Origin: Bacteroidales bacterium
GTDB taxonomy: Bacteria > Bacteroidota > Bacteroidia > Bacteroidales > UBA932
Length of the DNA: 47,725 bases
Assembly (NCBI GenBank): GCA_017458145.1
Contig: JAFTGA010000051.1
Span: 1-47,725, forward strand
Reading direction: 5' to 3'
Shown: in pieces, positions 25,248 to 36,037 of the stretch
Layout: each line of letters begins with the position of its first letter
Position numbering within the stretch: the first letter of the stretch is position 1
Made by a program: the position numbers and the translations under genes
Notes under the pieces: generated by a model
Database searches by the model: none
Told to the model about the DNA's origin: nothing
The model's input: only the letters and a program-made list of their open reading frames with translations

Positions 25248-26582
25248 ATGAGAAGAAGGATCCTGACCCTGCTGCTGTGTCTGGGCTGCGCCCTGACGGC
25301 TTCCGCCCAGTTCCGTGCGGACTATGCTTCCCTGGACGACAGCGAGGCCGTCTCTGCCATGAAGGAGCATGTCTCCTTCCTGTCTTCCGCCGCCCTCGAA
25401 GGCCGCAAGGCCGGCTCCGAGGGCGAGCACGATGCGGCGGCGTATGTGTCCGAAGTGCTGGCCGGCTACGGGATCGACGTGCTCAGCGGACCGGACGGCG
25501 AAAAGTTCGGCTTGAAGCAGGAGGCCGGTGACACGCTGACCTCGCGCAATGTCGTGGGCTACATCCCCGGCTACGACAAGGACCTGCGCGCGCACTATAT
25601 CGTGATCGGCGCCCGGCTGGACAACCTCGGCCGGATCGGGATGCAGGTCAACGGCGAGTCGCGCGAAAAAATCTTCTACGGGGCCAACGGCAACGCCTCC
25701 GGCCTCGCCGTTCTGATGGAGCTTGCCCGGATGCTTTCCCGGAGCAGCGTGCTGCTCAAACGTTCGGTCATCCTCGTCGCTTTCGGCTCTTCGCTGGAGT
25801 CCGGGGCCGGCGCCTGGTATTTCATGAACCGCTCCTTCCAGGGCGCGGACCGCGTGGATGCGATGATCAACCTGGACATGCTCGGCACGGAATCCCGCGG
25901 ATTCTATGCCTATACCGCTTCCAACCCGGACCTGAACCGGCAGCTGGAGGCCGTGGGCGCCACCCTCCAGCCGGTCCTGCCCAAGCTGGTCTCCCGGGAA
26001 CCCGTCTCCTCGGACCACCGCATCTTCTACGACAGGGAGATTCCGGCTGTCCTGTTCACGACCGGGATGTATCCCGAATACAACAGCGAACGCGACACCG
26101 CCTCGATCCTCGAATACGACGGGATGGAGCGCATCCTCGAATACCTCTACAACTTCTCGGTCTCCCTGGTGAACGGGGGACGGCCGGAGTTCCGCGAAGG
26201 CGACGCCGGGAAGCATCCGGCACTGACGCCGGACATCGTCTCCTTCTACGACTGCGACGTCCGTCCGACTTTCTTCCGCTCCGATGACCCGGCTTCCTTC
26301 ATGGAGCGCTGGGTGTACGTCTATCTGCACTATCCGAAAAGCGCGATCGACGAAGGCGTCCAGGGGCGGGTGCTCGTGGACTTCGTCATCGACGAGAAGG
26401 GCAAGGTGCGGGACGTGAAGCTGGTCCGCGGCGTGGACCCCCGGCTGGATGAAGAGGCGGTCCGGGTGATCGCGGCCTCGCCGGACTGGAAGCCGGGCAT
26501 CCTGCGCGGCAAGAAGGTCAAGACGCAGCTGTCGGTGGCCGTCGAATTCAGGCTGGAAAAGAAAAAGAAGAAGAAAAGATAG
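25248..26582 (+). CDS. Catalytically degenerate M28 peptidase fused to a TonB C-terminal domain
   Basis: A 444-residue exported protein: signal peptide (residues 1-20), M28 aminopeptidase-like fold (about 35-305), then a TonB C-terminal domain (about 353-436: YPKSAIDEGVQGRVLVDFVI, VRGVDPRLDEEAV). The usual HxD metal motif reads GARLDNLG (Arg123 for His). GADDNxSG reads GANGNASG (Gly148 for the bridging Asp). The EE pair is replaced by Ser-Leu in AFGSSLESG. Only the later Asp (NLDML, Asp210) and His (SSDH, His257) ligands remain. It is therefore probably a binding or scaffold protein. The basic tail KKKKKKR is notable. leuS follows 3 nt later. Confidence 0.88.
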   Translation: MRRRILTLLLCLGCALTASAQFRADYASLDDSEAVSAMKEHVSFLSSAALEGRKAGSEGEHDAAAYVSEVLAGYGIDVLSGPDGEKFGLKQEAGDTLTSRNVVGYIPGYDKDLRAHYIVIGARLDNLGRIGMQVNGESREKIFYGANGNASGLAVLMELARMLSRSSVLLKRSVILVAFGSSLESGAGAWYFMNRSFQGADRVDAMINLDMLGTESRGFYAYTASNPDLNRQLEAVGATLQPVLPKLVSREPVSSDHRIFYDREIPAVLFTTGMYPEYNSERDTASILEYDGMERILEYLYNFSVSLVNGGRPEFREGDAGKHPALTPDIVSFYDCDVRPTFFRSDDPASFMERWVYVYLHYPKSAIDEGVQGRVLVDFVIDEKGKVRDVKLVRGVDPRLDEEAVRVIAASPDWKPGILRGKKVKTQLSVAVEFRLEKKKKKKR

Positions 26583-26585
26583 GAT

Positions 26586-29317
<2,732 letters not shown>

Positions 29318-29321
<4 letters not shown>

Positions 29322-30250
29322 CACGCCGGGATACGCTTCGCACAGTCTGGGAGTACATCATCCTGACCATCGCGTGCCTGATTTTCGCGATGGCCTGGGA
29401 GTGCTTCATGATCCCCAACGGAATGTCCGCCGGCGGCATGATGGGCCTGTGCACCGTCATCCAGTTTGCCACGGGCGGCCTGATTCCGGCCCAGTATTCC
29501 TATATCGCCATCAATGCCCTCCTGATCATCGTCGCCGTGATTGCGATGGGGATCGGTTTCGGCTTCAAGACCATCTACTGCATTACCGTCTCGTCCTTGC
29601 TGATGGGCATACTGGACAAGATGGAATTCCTCCAGGCCATCCCGGGCTCCTTCTTCTTCATGGAGGAACGGGTGCTGATCCCGATCGTGGCGGGCGTGTT
29701 CGAGGCCGTGGGCCTGGGGCTGGTGCTGCGCTACGGCGGCAGCACGGGCGGCACGGACATCATCGCCCTGATGGTCAACAAGTACTATCCCGTCTCGCTG
29801 AGCATGGTCTTCCTGATTTCCGACGTGGCGATCTGCGCCCTGCTGCTGGCCCTGCCGGACAAGAATTTCTCCGACATGTGCTACGGTCTGGAAGAAGTCG
29901 TGATCTTCTCGCTGGTCATCGATATCGTCGTCGGAGGCAAGCGTTCCTCCTACCAGCTGCTGGTCTTCTCCGAGAAATACGGGCAGATTGCCGACCATAT
30001 CATCAACAACATGGACCGCGGCGTGACGGTCCTCAAGGCCCAGGGCTGGTACACCAAGTCTGACAAGAACGTGCTGCTGATCCTGATCAACCAGACGCAG
30101 CTCTCCGAACTCTCCCACGTCATCAAGGAGCTTGACCCCCGCGCCTTCATGTCCATCTCCCCGACCCGCAACGTGTACGGCGAGGGCTTCGAGGAGATCA
30201 AGACGGGCGTGAAACTCAAAAAGAAGAATAAGAACCATGGCATTGCTTAA
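29318..30250 (+). CDS. YitT family membrane protein (DUF2179), copy 1
   Basis: A 310-residue protein with five to six membrane helices (about residues 10-205) followed by a cytoplasmic DUF2179 domain (about 215-300). The signature [20 protein letters not shown] is present. The ATG at 29318 overlaps the leuS stop (ATGA). Function is not established; homologues are proposed transporters. It is paralogous to the next gene. Confidence 0.9.
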
Positions 30251-31175
30251 AAAAAGTTTCTGGACCGGCGTGAAGGAATACTTCCTGATCACGGCCGGAG
30301 TCCTGATGTATGTGACGGGATGGATTATCTTCCTCATTCCGAACAACATGATCGGCGGCGGCGTGACCGGCCTCGGCTCCATCGTCCAGTATGCGACCGG
30401 CGGCGCGGTCAAGATCGGCTATACCTATTTCGTGGTCAACGCCGGCCTGCTCATCGCTGCGCTTTTCACCCTGGGACGCAGTTTCGGCGCCAAGTCGGTC
30501 TATGCCATCCTGCTGACCTCCGTCGCGCTCAACGTGGGGCAGGGGATCTTCCCGCCGGAAATCATCCAGACGCTGGCGCTGGACAACGGCAAGCTGATGT
30601 GTACCATCATGGGCGGCATCATGGTCGGTATCGGCATCGGATTGTCCATCTCGCAGGGCGGCAGCACGGGCGGCACGGACATCATCGCCTTGATCGTCAA
30701 CAAGTACCGCAACGTCTCCCCGGGCCGGATGATCCTCATCCTGGACGCCGTGATCATCCTCTCCTCGCTGTTCGTGCCTTCCTATATGCCGGACGGCAGC
30801 CAGATGGCCTGGCCGGACAAGATCACGACCGTGGTTTACGGTTTCATCCTGATCACGATTGTCAGTACGGTGATGGACCTCTATCTGTCCGGATCGCGCC
30901 AGAGCGTGCAGATCTTCATCCTGTCCCAGAAATACGCCGAGATCGCCGACGCGATCACTTCCGACCTGCACCGCGGCGTGACCGTGCTGAACGGCAAAGG
31001 CTGGTACACCAAGCACGACACCGAGGTCATCATGGTCATCACCCGCAAGACGGATCTGAACGTGTTCCTGAAATATATCAATACCATCGATCCCAATGCT
31101 TTCGTGTCCGTGTCCTCGGTCACAGGCGTTTACGGCAAGGGTTTCGACAGGTTCAAGACCGGCGGCAAAAAATAA
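30237..31175 (+). CDS. YitT family membrane protein (DUF2179), copy 2
   Basis: A 312-residue paralogue of the preceding gene with the same plan: membrane helices, the signature [17 protein letters not shown] and a C-terminal DUF2179 domain with DLHRGVTVLNGKGWYTKHDTEVIMVI. The ATG lies 14 nt inside the first copy's coding region, implying coupled translation. Adjacent co-expressed paralogues suggest a heteromeric complex; this is inference. Confidence 0.9.
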   Translation: MALLKKSFWTGVKEYFLITAGVLMYVTGWIIFLIPNNMIGGGVTGLGSIVQYATGGAVKIGYTYFVVNAGLLIAALFTLGRSFGAKSVYAILLTSVALNVGQGIFPPEIIQTLALDNGKLMCTIMGGIMVGIGIGLSISQGGSTGGTDIIALIVNKYRNVSPGRMILILDAVIILSSLFVPSYMPDGSQMAWPDKITTVVYGFILITIVSTVMDLYLSGSRQSVQIFILSQKYAEIADAITSDLHRGVTVLNGKGWYTKHDTEVIMVITRKTDLNVFLKYINTIDPNAFVSVSSVTGVYGKGFDRFKTGGKK

Positions 31176-31208
31176 TTTCGATATAAAAAAAGAAATTTTA
31201 GCCCCTTA

Positions 31209-31238
31209 CCCCCGTCCGTACCACCCTCCGGACGGGGG
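31209..31238. terminator. GC hairpin between the YitT genes and the AraC regulator
   Basis: Perfect 10-bp stem (31209-31218 with 31229-31238) with a 10-nt loop, after an A-rich stretch. No T tract follows on the plus strand. It covers the place where the -33 element of the next promoter should be, so it may be an operator as much as a terminator. Confidence 0.5.
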
Positions 31239-31245
31239 ACTTGTC

Positions 31246-31253
31246 TATATTTG
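31246..31253 (+). promoter_or_regulatory. -7 box of the AraC-family gene
   Basis: TATATTTG, 17 nt before the ATG at 31271; an in-frame TTG at 31241 lies upstream of this box and is not a plausible start. Confidence 0.6.
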
Positions 31254-31270
31254 CCGCAAATCGTTTGCGG

Positions 31271-32260
31271 ATGGACAAAAAGAAACGGATATTTTCCTGC
31301 TACCGGCTCGTCTATGGGATTTCCCTGCTCTGTACGCTGGCGCCGGCCGTGTGCGCCTCCCTGCTCCGCCGCTCATTCGCCGGAGCGGAGGACGTTGCGG
31401 CCGGCCTGCTGACGGGCGCTGCCGTGCTGCTGACCCTGCCCATTTCGGAAGAGCGGATGCGGCCGTCGATCCAGTGTGCCCCGGCCCTGGCCGCCGTCTG
31501 CCTGGGCGGTACCCTGGCCGGGCTGCCTGCCAGGCAATGGCTTTGCGCGGTGCTTCTCTTCCTCTTCCTGTTCCTGCTCTGGCGGAGCATGGCGTATTAT
31601 GTCCAGTCGCGGGCGCTTTTCCGTCAGTTCGCGGTCTGGACCAACGTGGAGCACCAGGCCCGCCACGCGTATGCGGAGGCGTTGTATCTGCTGGCCATGT
31701 TTTTCCCGCTGTCCGGCCGGACCGGCTGGGCGGCCTGGCTGGTTCCGGCGGCGGCAGCGGCCCTGAACGTGCTGCTGCATATCCGTGTCTGGACGGGCCG
31801 GACGCTGTTTGTCAGCCTCGCGAAGGAGCTGGAGATCAAGGAACTGATCAAAGGCAACCTCCGCCCTGCGCCTGCCCAGGCGGGCGATCAGACGGAGAAC
31901 CTCGCGCGGATGACGCGCGTGTATTCGCGCGTGACAGCCTATATGGAGCAGAAACGCCCTTACCTGGACGAGGAGTTCAGTCTGGAAGACCTGGCCACGC
32001 GGATCTTTACCAACAAGTCCTACCTGTCCCGGACCATCAACGTGATGTCCGGACGCAACTTCAGCCAGTTCGTCAACTACTACCGGGTGCAGTACAGCAT
32101 GGAATTGATGCGGAAGGATCCGCATCTGAAAATCCTGGACCTGGCGATGATGAGCGGTTTCCACACCACCGTGACCTTCACGATGGCTTTCAAGTTCAAT
32201 ACCGGGGAGACCCCGTCGCAGTACCTGGAGCGGATCCGTGCGGAGCGCCGCTGGAAGTGA
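31271..32260 (+). CDS. Membrane-embedded AraC-family transcription regulator
   Basis: A 329-residue protein with about six hydrophobic helices in residues 15-170 and a C-terminal AraC helix-turn-helix domain (about 225-325): FSLEDLATRIFTNKSYLSRTINVMSGRNFSQFVNYYRV, the first HTH, then ILDLAMMSGFHTTVTFTMAFKFNTGETPSQYL, the second. It is a one-component membrane regulator that should bind DNA from the inner membrane. Signal and targets are unknown. Its last 65 bases overlap the 3' end of the convergent RluA gene. Confidence 0.88.
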   Translation: MDKKKRIFSCYRLVYGISLLCTLAPAVCASLLRRSFAGAEDVAAGLLTGAAVLLTLPISEERMRPSIQCAPALAAVCLGGTLAGLPARQWLCAVLLFLFLFLLWRSMAYYVQSRALFRQFAVWTNVEHQARHAYAEALYLLAMFFPLSGRTGWAAWLVPAAAAALNVLLHIRVWTGRTLFVSLAKELEIKELIKGNLRPAPAQAGDQTENLARMTRVYSRVTAYMEQKRPYLDEEFSLEDLATRIFTNKSYLSRTINVMSGRNFSQFVNYYRVQYSMELMRKDPHLKILDLAMMSGFHTTVTFTMAFKFNTGETPSQYLERIRAERRWK

Positions 32261-32981
32261 CGCCTTTCCAGGAGGCGGGAAGGGGAGCGGTGATGTCCAT
32301 TTCCTCCTTGCGGACGGGGTGGACGAACCGGATCCGCCTGGCGTGCAGGCTGATGCCCCCGTCGGGATTGGAGCGCGGCGCGCCGTATTTGAGATCGCCT
32401 TTGACCGGACAGCCCAGGTGGGCGAGCTGGCAGCGGATCTGGTGGTGGCGGCCGGTCAGCAGGTCCACCTCCACGAGGTGGTAGCGGTCGGTGCTGCGCA
32501 GGTAGCGGTAGTCCAGCCGGGCGAGTTTCGCATCCGGCCGGTGCGCGGGCTTCGGATCGGAGCCGTCTGCCGCAATGAACGACTTGTTCTGCTGCTCGTT
32601 GCGGACGATCCATCCTTCGAGGCGTCCCTCGCGCGGCTCGGGGAGTGCGCAGCACAGGGCCCAGTAGGTCTTGTGGACGCCGCCGCCTTCGCGGAACATC
32701 GCGGCGAGCCGCTCCAGCGCCTTGGAGGTCTTGGCCAGCAGGCAGACCCCGCTCACGGGACGGTCCAGGCGGTGGGGGAGGCCGAGGAAAACCTTGCCGG
32801 GCTTGGCGTCGCGCTGTGCGATGAAGGCCTTGTAGGCCTCCGTCAGCGGCTCGTCGCCGGTCTTGTCGCCCTGCGTGATCTCGCCCGCCCGTTTGTTCAC
32901 TACGAGCAGATGGTTGTCTTCATAGAGGATGCGTCCGGCCAGGTCGTCGAACTCCTCCTTGCTCAGTTGCCTGTATTCCAT
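32196..32981 (-). CDS. RluA-family RNA pseudouridine synthase
   Basis: A 261-residue enzyme that converts uridine to pseudouridine in rRNA or tRNA. The catalytic Asp73 is in GLPHRLDRPVSGVCLL; other family motifs are EDNHLLVVNKRAGE, VDLLTGRHHQIRCQLAHLGCPVKGDLKYGA and ISLHARRI. There is no S4 domain. The last 22 or so residues (after PLPASWK) lie antisense to the AraC gene and look unconserved. The start codon is only 4 nt from its -7 box. Confidence 0.9.
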   Translation of the reverse strand: MEYRQLSKEEFDDLAGRILYEDNHLLVVNKRAGEITQGDKTGDEPLTEAYKAFIAQRDAKPGKVFLGLPHRLDRPVSGVCLLAKTSKALERLAAMFREGGGVHKTYWALCCALPEPREGRLEGWIVRNEQQNKSFIAADGSDPKPAHRPDAKLARLDYRYLRSTDRYHLVEVDLLTGRHHQIRCQLAHLGCPVKGDLKYGAPRSNPDGGISLHARRIRFVHPVRKEEMDITAPLPASWKGVTSSGAPHGSAPGTATGSPRY

Positions 32982-32985
32982 AATA

Positions 32986-32993
32986 CAAAGATA
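32986..32993 (-). promoter_or_regulatory. -7 box of the RluA gene, leaderless type
   Basis: TATCTTTG on the minus strand, 4 nt before the start codon, so transcription should begin at or next to the ATG. Confidence 0.65.
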
Positions 32994-33000
32994 ATATTAT

Positions 33001-33101
33001 TCCCGGAAAGGCGGTCGCTCCCCGGAACTTCGCTTCGCTCATTCCTCCCGCTCACGAGCCGCAGGCGGCTGCGGTTCCGGGAAGCAACCGACTTTCCGGG
33101 A
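33001..33101. repeat. Imperfect long palindrome between the divergent RluA and GPx genes
   Basis: 28-nt arms (33001-33028 with 33074-33101) match at 25 positions. The 45-nt centre contains another small hairpin (33057-33070). The arms end 6-7 nt from the -7 boxes on each side and cover both -33 regions. Confidence 0.75.
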
Positions 33102-33107
33102 AAATGC

Positions 33108-33115
33108 TATATTTG
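33108..33115 (+). promoter_or_regulatory. -7 box of the GPx gene
   Basis: TATATTTG, 20 nt before the first ATG of the GPx lipoprotein. No TTTG at -33; that position lies in the palindrome arm. Confidence 0.6.
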
Positions 33116-33135
33116 TAGCAGAATACAAAAACCAA

Positions 33136-33750
33136 ATGATGATGAAACAGTTATTTAAAGTTTTGCTACCGGTTGTGATGCTGTTGGGCTGCGCGGCCCG
33201 GGACGGGATGACCGTGTATGATTTCAGCGTGCAGGACGCCGACGGACAGACCGTCTCCCTCTCCCGCTACGAAGGCCAGGTCCTGCTGGTCGTCAACACC
33301 GCCACGAAATGCGGCTTCACCCCGCAGTACACCGAACTGGAGGCGCTGTATGAGCAGTACGCGGACCGGGGATTCACCATCCTGGACTTCCCGTGCAACC
33401 AGTTCGGCGGCCAGGCCCCCGGCACGATCGGGGAGATCCGCGAGTTCTGCACCGGGAAATACGACGTCCGCTTCCCGCAGTTCGACAAGATTGATGTCAA
33501 CGGCGACCACGCCGATCCGCTATTCGTCTGGCTCTACGGCCAGAAGCCTTTCGCCGGCTTCGGCAAGGGCGCGCGGGCCGGAATGATGGACAAGATGCTG
33601 AAGTCCCAGGACACGGACTATGCTTCCAACCCGGACATCAAGTGGAATTTCACCAAGTTCCTGATTGACCGCAAGGGCCATGTCGTGGCCCGTTTCGAGC
33701 CCACCGACGACATGAAGGACGTCGCGGCCGCCGTCGCCGCTCTGCTGTAG
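33136..33750 (+). CDS. Glutathione-peroxidase family lipoprotein (thiol peroxidase)
   Basis: A 204-residue exported protein with a lipobox-like LLGC (Cys19), followed by a GPx domain. The peroxidatic Cys59 is in NTATKCGFT; FPCNQFGGQ supplies Gln and a likely resolving Cys87; WNFTKFLIDRKG supplies Trp and Asn. Bacterial members of this type usually reduce peroxides with thioredoxin and not glutathione. Lipid anchoring would place it in the envelope. Three consecutive ATG codons occur at the start; the first is used. Confidence 0.9.
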   Translation: MMMKQLFKVLLPVVMLLGCAARDGMTVYDFSVQDADGQTVSLSRYEGQVLLVVNTATKCGFTPQYTELEALYEQYADRGFTILDFPCNQFGGQAPGTIGEIREFCTGKYDVRFPQFDKIDVNGDHADPLFVWLYGQKPFAGFGKGARAGMMDKMLKSQDTDYASNPDIKWNFTKFLIDRKGHVVARFEPTDDMKDVAAAVAALL

Positions 33751-33765
33751 GCTTCCCGCCATCCT

Positions 33766-33904
33766 CCCCGTCCGGCAGGCAGCCGCCTCCTGAATGACGT
33801 CACGCGGTGCGTGACCCCTCCCACGCCTGGCGGCGCGGGCCCCTCCCTCTTACGGAGCCGAGGGTGGCTGCGGTCCTCCGGAGGCGGCTGCCTGCCGGGC
33901 GGGG
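33766..33904. repeat. Large inverted-repeat element upstream of dnaK
   Basis: 25-nt arms (33766-33790 with 33880-33904) match at 24 positions and enclose 89 nt that hold a perfect 7-bp hairpin (33799-33805 with 33809-33815). It is GC-rich and noncoding. The layout suggests a non-autonomous mobile or REP-like element, or a GPx transcript end. Confidence 0.75.
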
Positions 33905-33917
33905 CGACGGAAGGAAT

Positions 33918-33930
33918 TGACAATTTGTCA
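33918..33930. promoter_or_regulatory. Perfect 13-nt palindrome before dnaK, possible operator
   Basis: TGACAATTTGTCA has 6-nt arms around one central base. It lies 95 nt upstream of the dnaK ATG in an AT-richer patch after the large repeat. No CIRCE element is seen. Operator function is a guess. Confidence 0.35.
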
Positions 33931-33971
33931 GCGATCGGCGCGTGGCAAAGGTTTTGATAATTGTTTTCCCG

Positions 33972-33991
33972 GCCTGCCGGAAGTGGCAGGC
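33972..33991 (+). promoter_or_regulatory. Hairpin in the probable dnaK 5' leader
   Basis: Perfect 7-bp stem GCCTGCC/GGCAGGC (33972-33978 with 33985-33991) with a 6-nt loop, ending 34 nt before the dnaK ATG. It does not cover the start codon, so an RNA thermometer is not clearly supported. Confidence 0.35.
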
Positions 33992-34025
33992 GACAAAAGT
34001 GAAACAATAAAAGCGAAATACTATT

Positions 34026-35930
34026 ATGGGAAAAATTATCGGAATCGACCTCGGCACCACCAATTCGTGCGTGTCCGTTATGGAAGGCAACCAGCCGACC
34101 GTGATCATCAATGACGAAGGCGCCCGCACGACGCCGTCCGTCGTGGCATTCACCGAGAACGGTGAGCGCAAGGTGGGCAACCCCGCCAAGCGTCAGGCCA
34201 TCACCAACCCTCACAACACGATCTTCTCCATCAAGCGCTTCATGGGCGAGTCCTATGACCAGGTGAACCGGGAGATCGCCCGCGTCCCGTACAAGGTGGC
34301 CCGCGGCGAGAACAACACCCCGCGCGTGGATATCAACGGACGCCTCTACAGCCCGCAGGAGATCTCCGCCATCATCCTCCAGAAGATGAAGAAGACGGCC
34401 GAGGACTACCTCCGCCAGGAAGTCACCGAGGCGGTCATCACCGTCCCGGACTACTTCTCCGACTCGCAGCACCAGGCCACCAAGGAGGCCGGCAAGATCG
34501 AGGGCCTGGATGTCAAGCGCATCATCAACGAGCCGACGGCCGCGGCCCTCGCCTACGGCCTCGACAAGAAGAACAAGAACATGAAGGTCGCGGTGTACGA
34601 CCTCGGCGGCGGCACCTTCGATATCTCCATCCTGGAGCTGGGCGACGGTGTGTTCGAGGTGAAGTCCACCAACGGCGACACCCACCTGGGCGGCGATGAC
34701 TTCGACCAGGCCATCATCGAGTGGCTGGCCCGCGAGTTCGCCACCGACAACGGCGGCATCGACCTCAAGAAGGACCCGATGGCCCTGCAGCGCCTCAAGG
34801 AGGCGGCCGAGAAGGCCAAGATTGAGCTCTCCAACGCCACCAGCGCCGAGATCAACCTGCCGTACATCACCGCCGTGGACGGTATGCCGAAGCACCTCGT
34901 CAAGACGCTCACCCGCGCCAAGTTCGAGACGCTGTGCGACGACCTCTTCCGCCGCAGCATCGAGCCGTGCCGCAAGGCCCTCGAGGACGCCCACCTGCGC
35001 GCCTCCGAGATTGACGAAGTCCTGCTCGTCGGCGGTTCCACCCGTATCCCGAAAGTCCAGGAGATGGTCAAGGAGTTCTTCGGCAAGGAGCCGAACAAGA
35101 GCGTGAACCCGGACGAGGTGGTCGCCATCGGCGCCGCCATCCAGGGCGGTGTGCTCGCCGGCGATGTCAAGGACGTCCTGCTGCTCGACGTGACTCCGCT
35201 GTCCCTCGGCATCGAGACCCTCGGCGGCGTGATGACCAAGCTCATCGAGTCCAACACCACCATCCCGGTCCACAAGGAGCAGGTCTTCTCCACGGCGGCC
35301 GACAACCAGCCGTCCGTCGAGATCCGTGTCCTGCAGGGCGAGCGTCCGATGGCCAAGGACAACAAGCAGATCGGCATCTTCCACCTCGACGGCATCGCGC
35401 CGGCCCCGCGCGGCATCCCGCAGATCGAAGTGTCCTTTGACATCGACACCAACGGCATCCTGAGCGTCTCCGCAAAGGACAAGTCCACCGGCAAGGAGCA
35501 GCACATCCGCATCGAGGCTTCCAGCGGCCTGAGCGACGCCGAGATCCAGCGCATGCGCGACGAGGCCAAGGCCAACGAGGCCGCCGACCGTGCCGAGAAG
35601 GAGCGCGCCGACAAGCTCAACAACGCCGACGCGATGGTCTTCCAGACCGAGCGCAACCTCAAGGAGTACGGCGACAAGATTCCTGCCGACAAGCGTTCCG
35701 CCATCGAGTCCGCCTGCGCCGACCTCAAGAAGGCCGTGGACGAGAAGAACATCGAGGCGATCGACAGCGCCAACTCCGCCCTCGAAGCCGCCTGGCACGC
35801 CGCGTCCGAGGACATGGCCAAAGCCGCGCAGGGCGGTGCACAGCAGGGTCCCCAGGGCCCGCAGGACGGTCCGCAGGCCGGACCTCAGGGGCCTCAGCCG
35901 GACTACGGCAACGGCCCGGACGAGCAGTAG
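34026..35930 (+). CDS. dnaK: Chaperone protein DnaK (Hsp70)
   Basis: A 634-residue ATP-dependent chaperone. ATPase-domain signatures are [17 protein letters not shown] at the N-terminus, [16 protein letters not shown] and [16 protein letters not shown]. The substrate-binding domain follows ([20 protein letters not shown]), then the helical lid and a Gly/Pro/Gln-rich tail ending GPDEQ. No dnaJ or grpE is adjacent. It is a single-gene unit followed by a terminator. Confidence 0.98.
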   Translation: MGKIIGIDLGTTNSCVSVMEGNQPTVIINDEGARTTPSVVAFTENGERKVGNPAKRQAITNPHNTIFSIKRFMGESYDQVNREIARVPYKVARGENNTPRVDINGRLYSPQEISAIILQKMKKTAEDYLRQEVTEAVITVPDYFSDSQHQATKEAGKIEGLDVKRIINEPTAAALAYGLDKKNKNMKVAVYDLGGGTFDISILELGDGVFEVKSTNGDTHLGGDDFDQAIIEWLAREFATDNGGIDLKKDPMALQRLKEAAEKAKIELSNATSAEINLPYITAVDGMPKHLVKTLTRAKFETLCDDLFRRSIEPCRKALEDAHLRASEIDEVLLVGGSTRIPKVQEMVKEFFGKEPNKSVNPDEVVAIGAAIQGGVLAGDVKDVLLLDVTPLSLGIETLGGVMTKLIESNTTIPVHKEQVFSTAADNQPSVEIRVLQGERPMAKDNKQIGIFHLDGIAPAPRGIPQIEVSFDIDTNGILSVSAKDKSTGKEQHIRIEASSGLSDAEIQRMRDEAKANEAADRAEKERADKLNNADAMVFQTERNLKEYGDKIPADKRSAIESACADLKKAVDEKNIEAIDSANSALEAAWHAASEDMAKAAQGGAQQGPQGPQDGPQAGPQGPQPDYGNGPDEQ

Positions 35931-35959
35931 TGCTTGCCGCGTATCGGCAACGGCAAATG

Positions 35960-35986
35960 ACAGGGGGAGGAATCCCCCTGTTTTTT
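35960..35986 (+). terminator. Terminator of dnaK
   Basis: A 9-bp stem (35960-35968 with 35973-35981), GGAA tetraloop and a T run at 35981-35986, 30 nt after the dnaK stop. Confidence 0.9.
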
Positions 35987-36002
35987 GTTGTGTGCATTCC
36001 TC

Positions 36003-36033
36003 TTGGCGGAAAACAAAAATGTTTCTAAATTTG
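36003..36033 (+). promoter_or_regulatory. Promoter of the ATPase-sirtuin unit, leaderless type
   Basis: TTG at 36003-36005 and TAAATTTG at 36026-36033 are 20 nt apart. The ATG follows only 4 nt after the -7 box. Confidence 0.7.
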
Positions 36034-36037
36034 CCGT

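Noticed and set aside
31173-31198. Intrinsic terminator directly after the second YitT gene
   Set aside because: Only 6 AT-rich pairs with a 12-nt loop; too weak, and the GC hairpin at 31209-31238 is a better candidate.
33057-33070. Small hairpin inside the RluA-GPx palindrome as a separate terminator
   Set aside because: Only 5 bp, with no T run; treated as part of the larger repeat.
33972-34026. RNA thermometer in the dnaK leader
   Set aside because: The 7-bp hairpin ends 34 nt before the ATG and does not pair with a ribosome-binding site.
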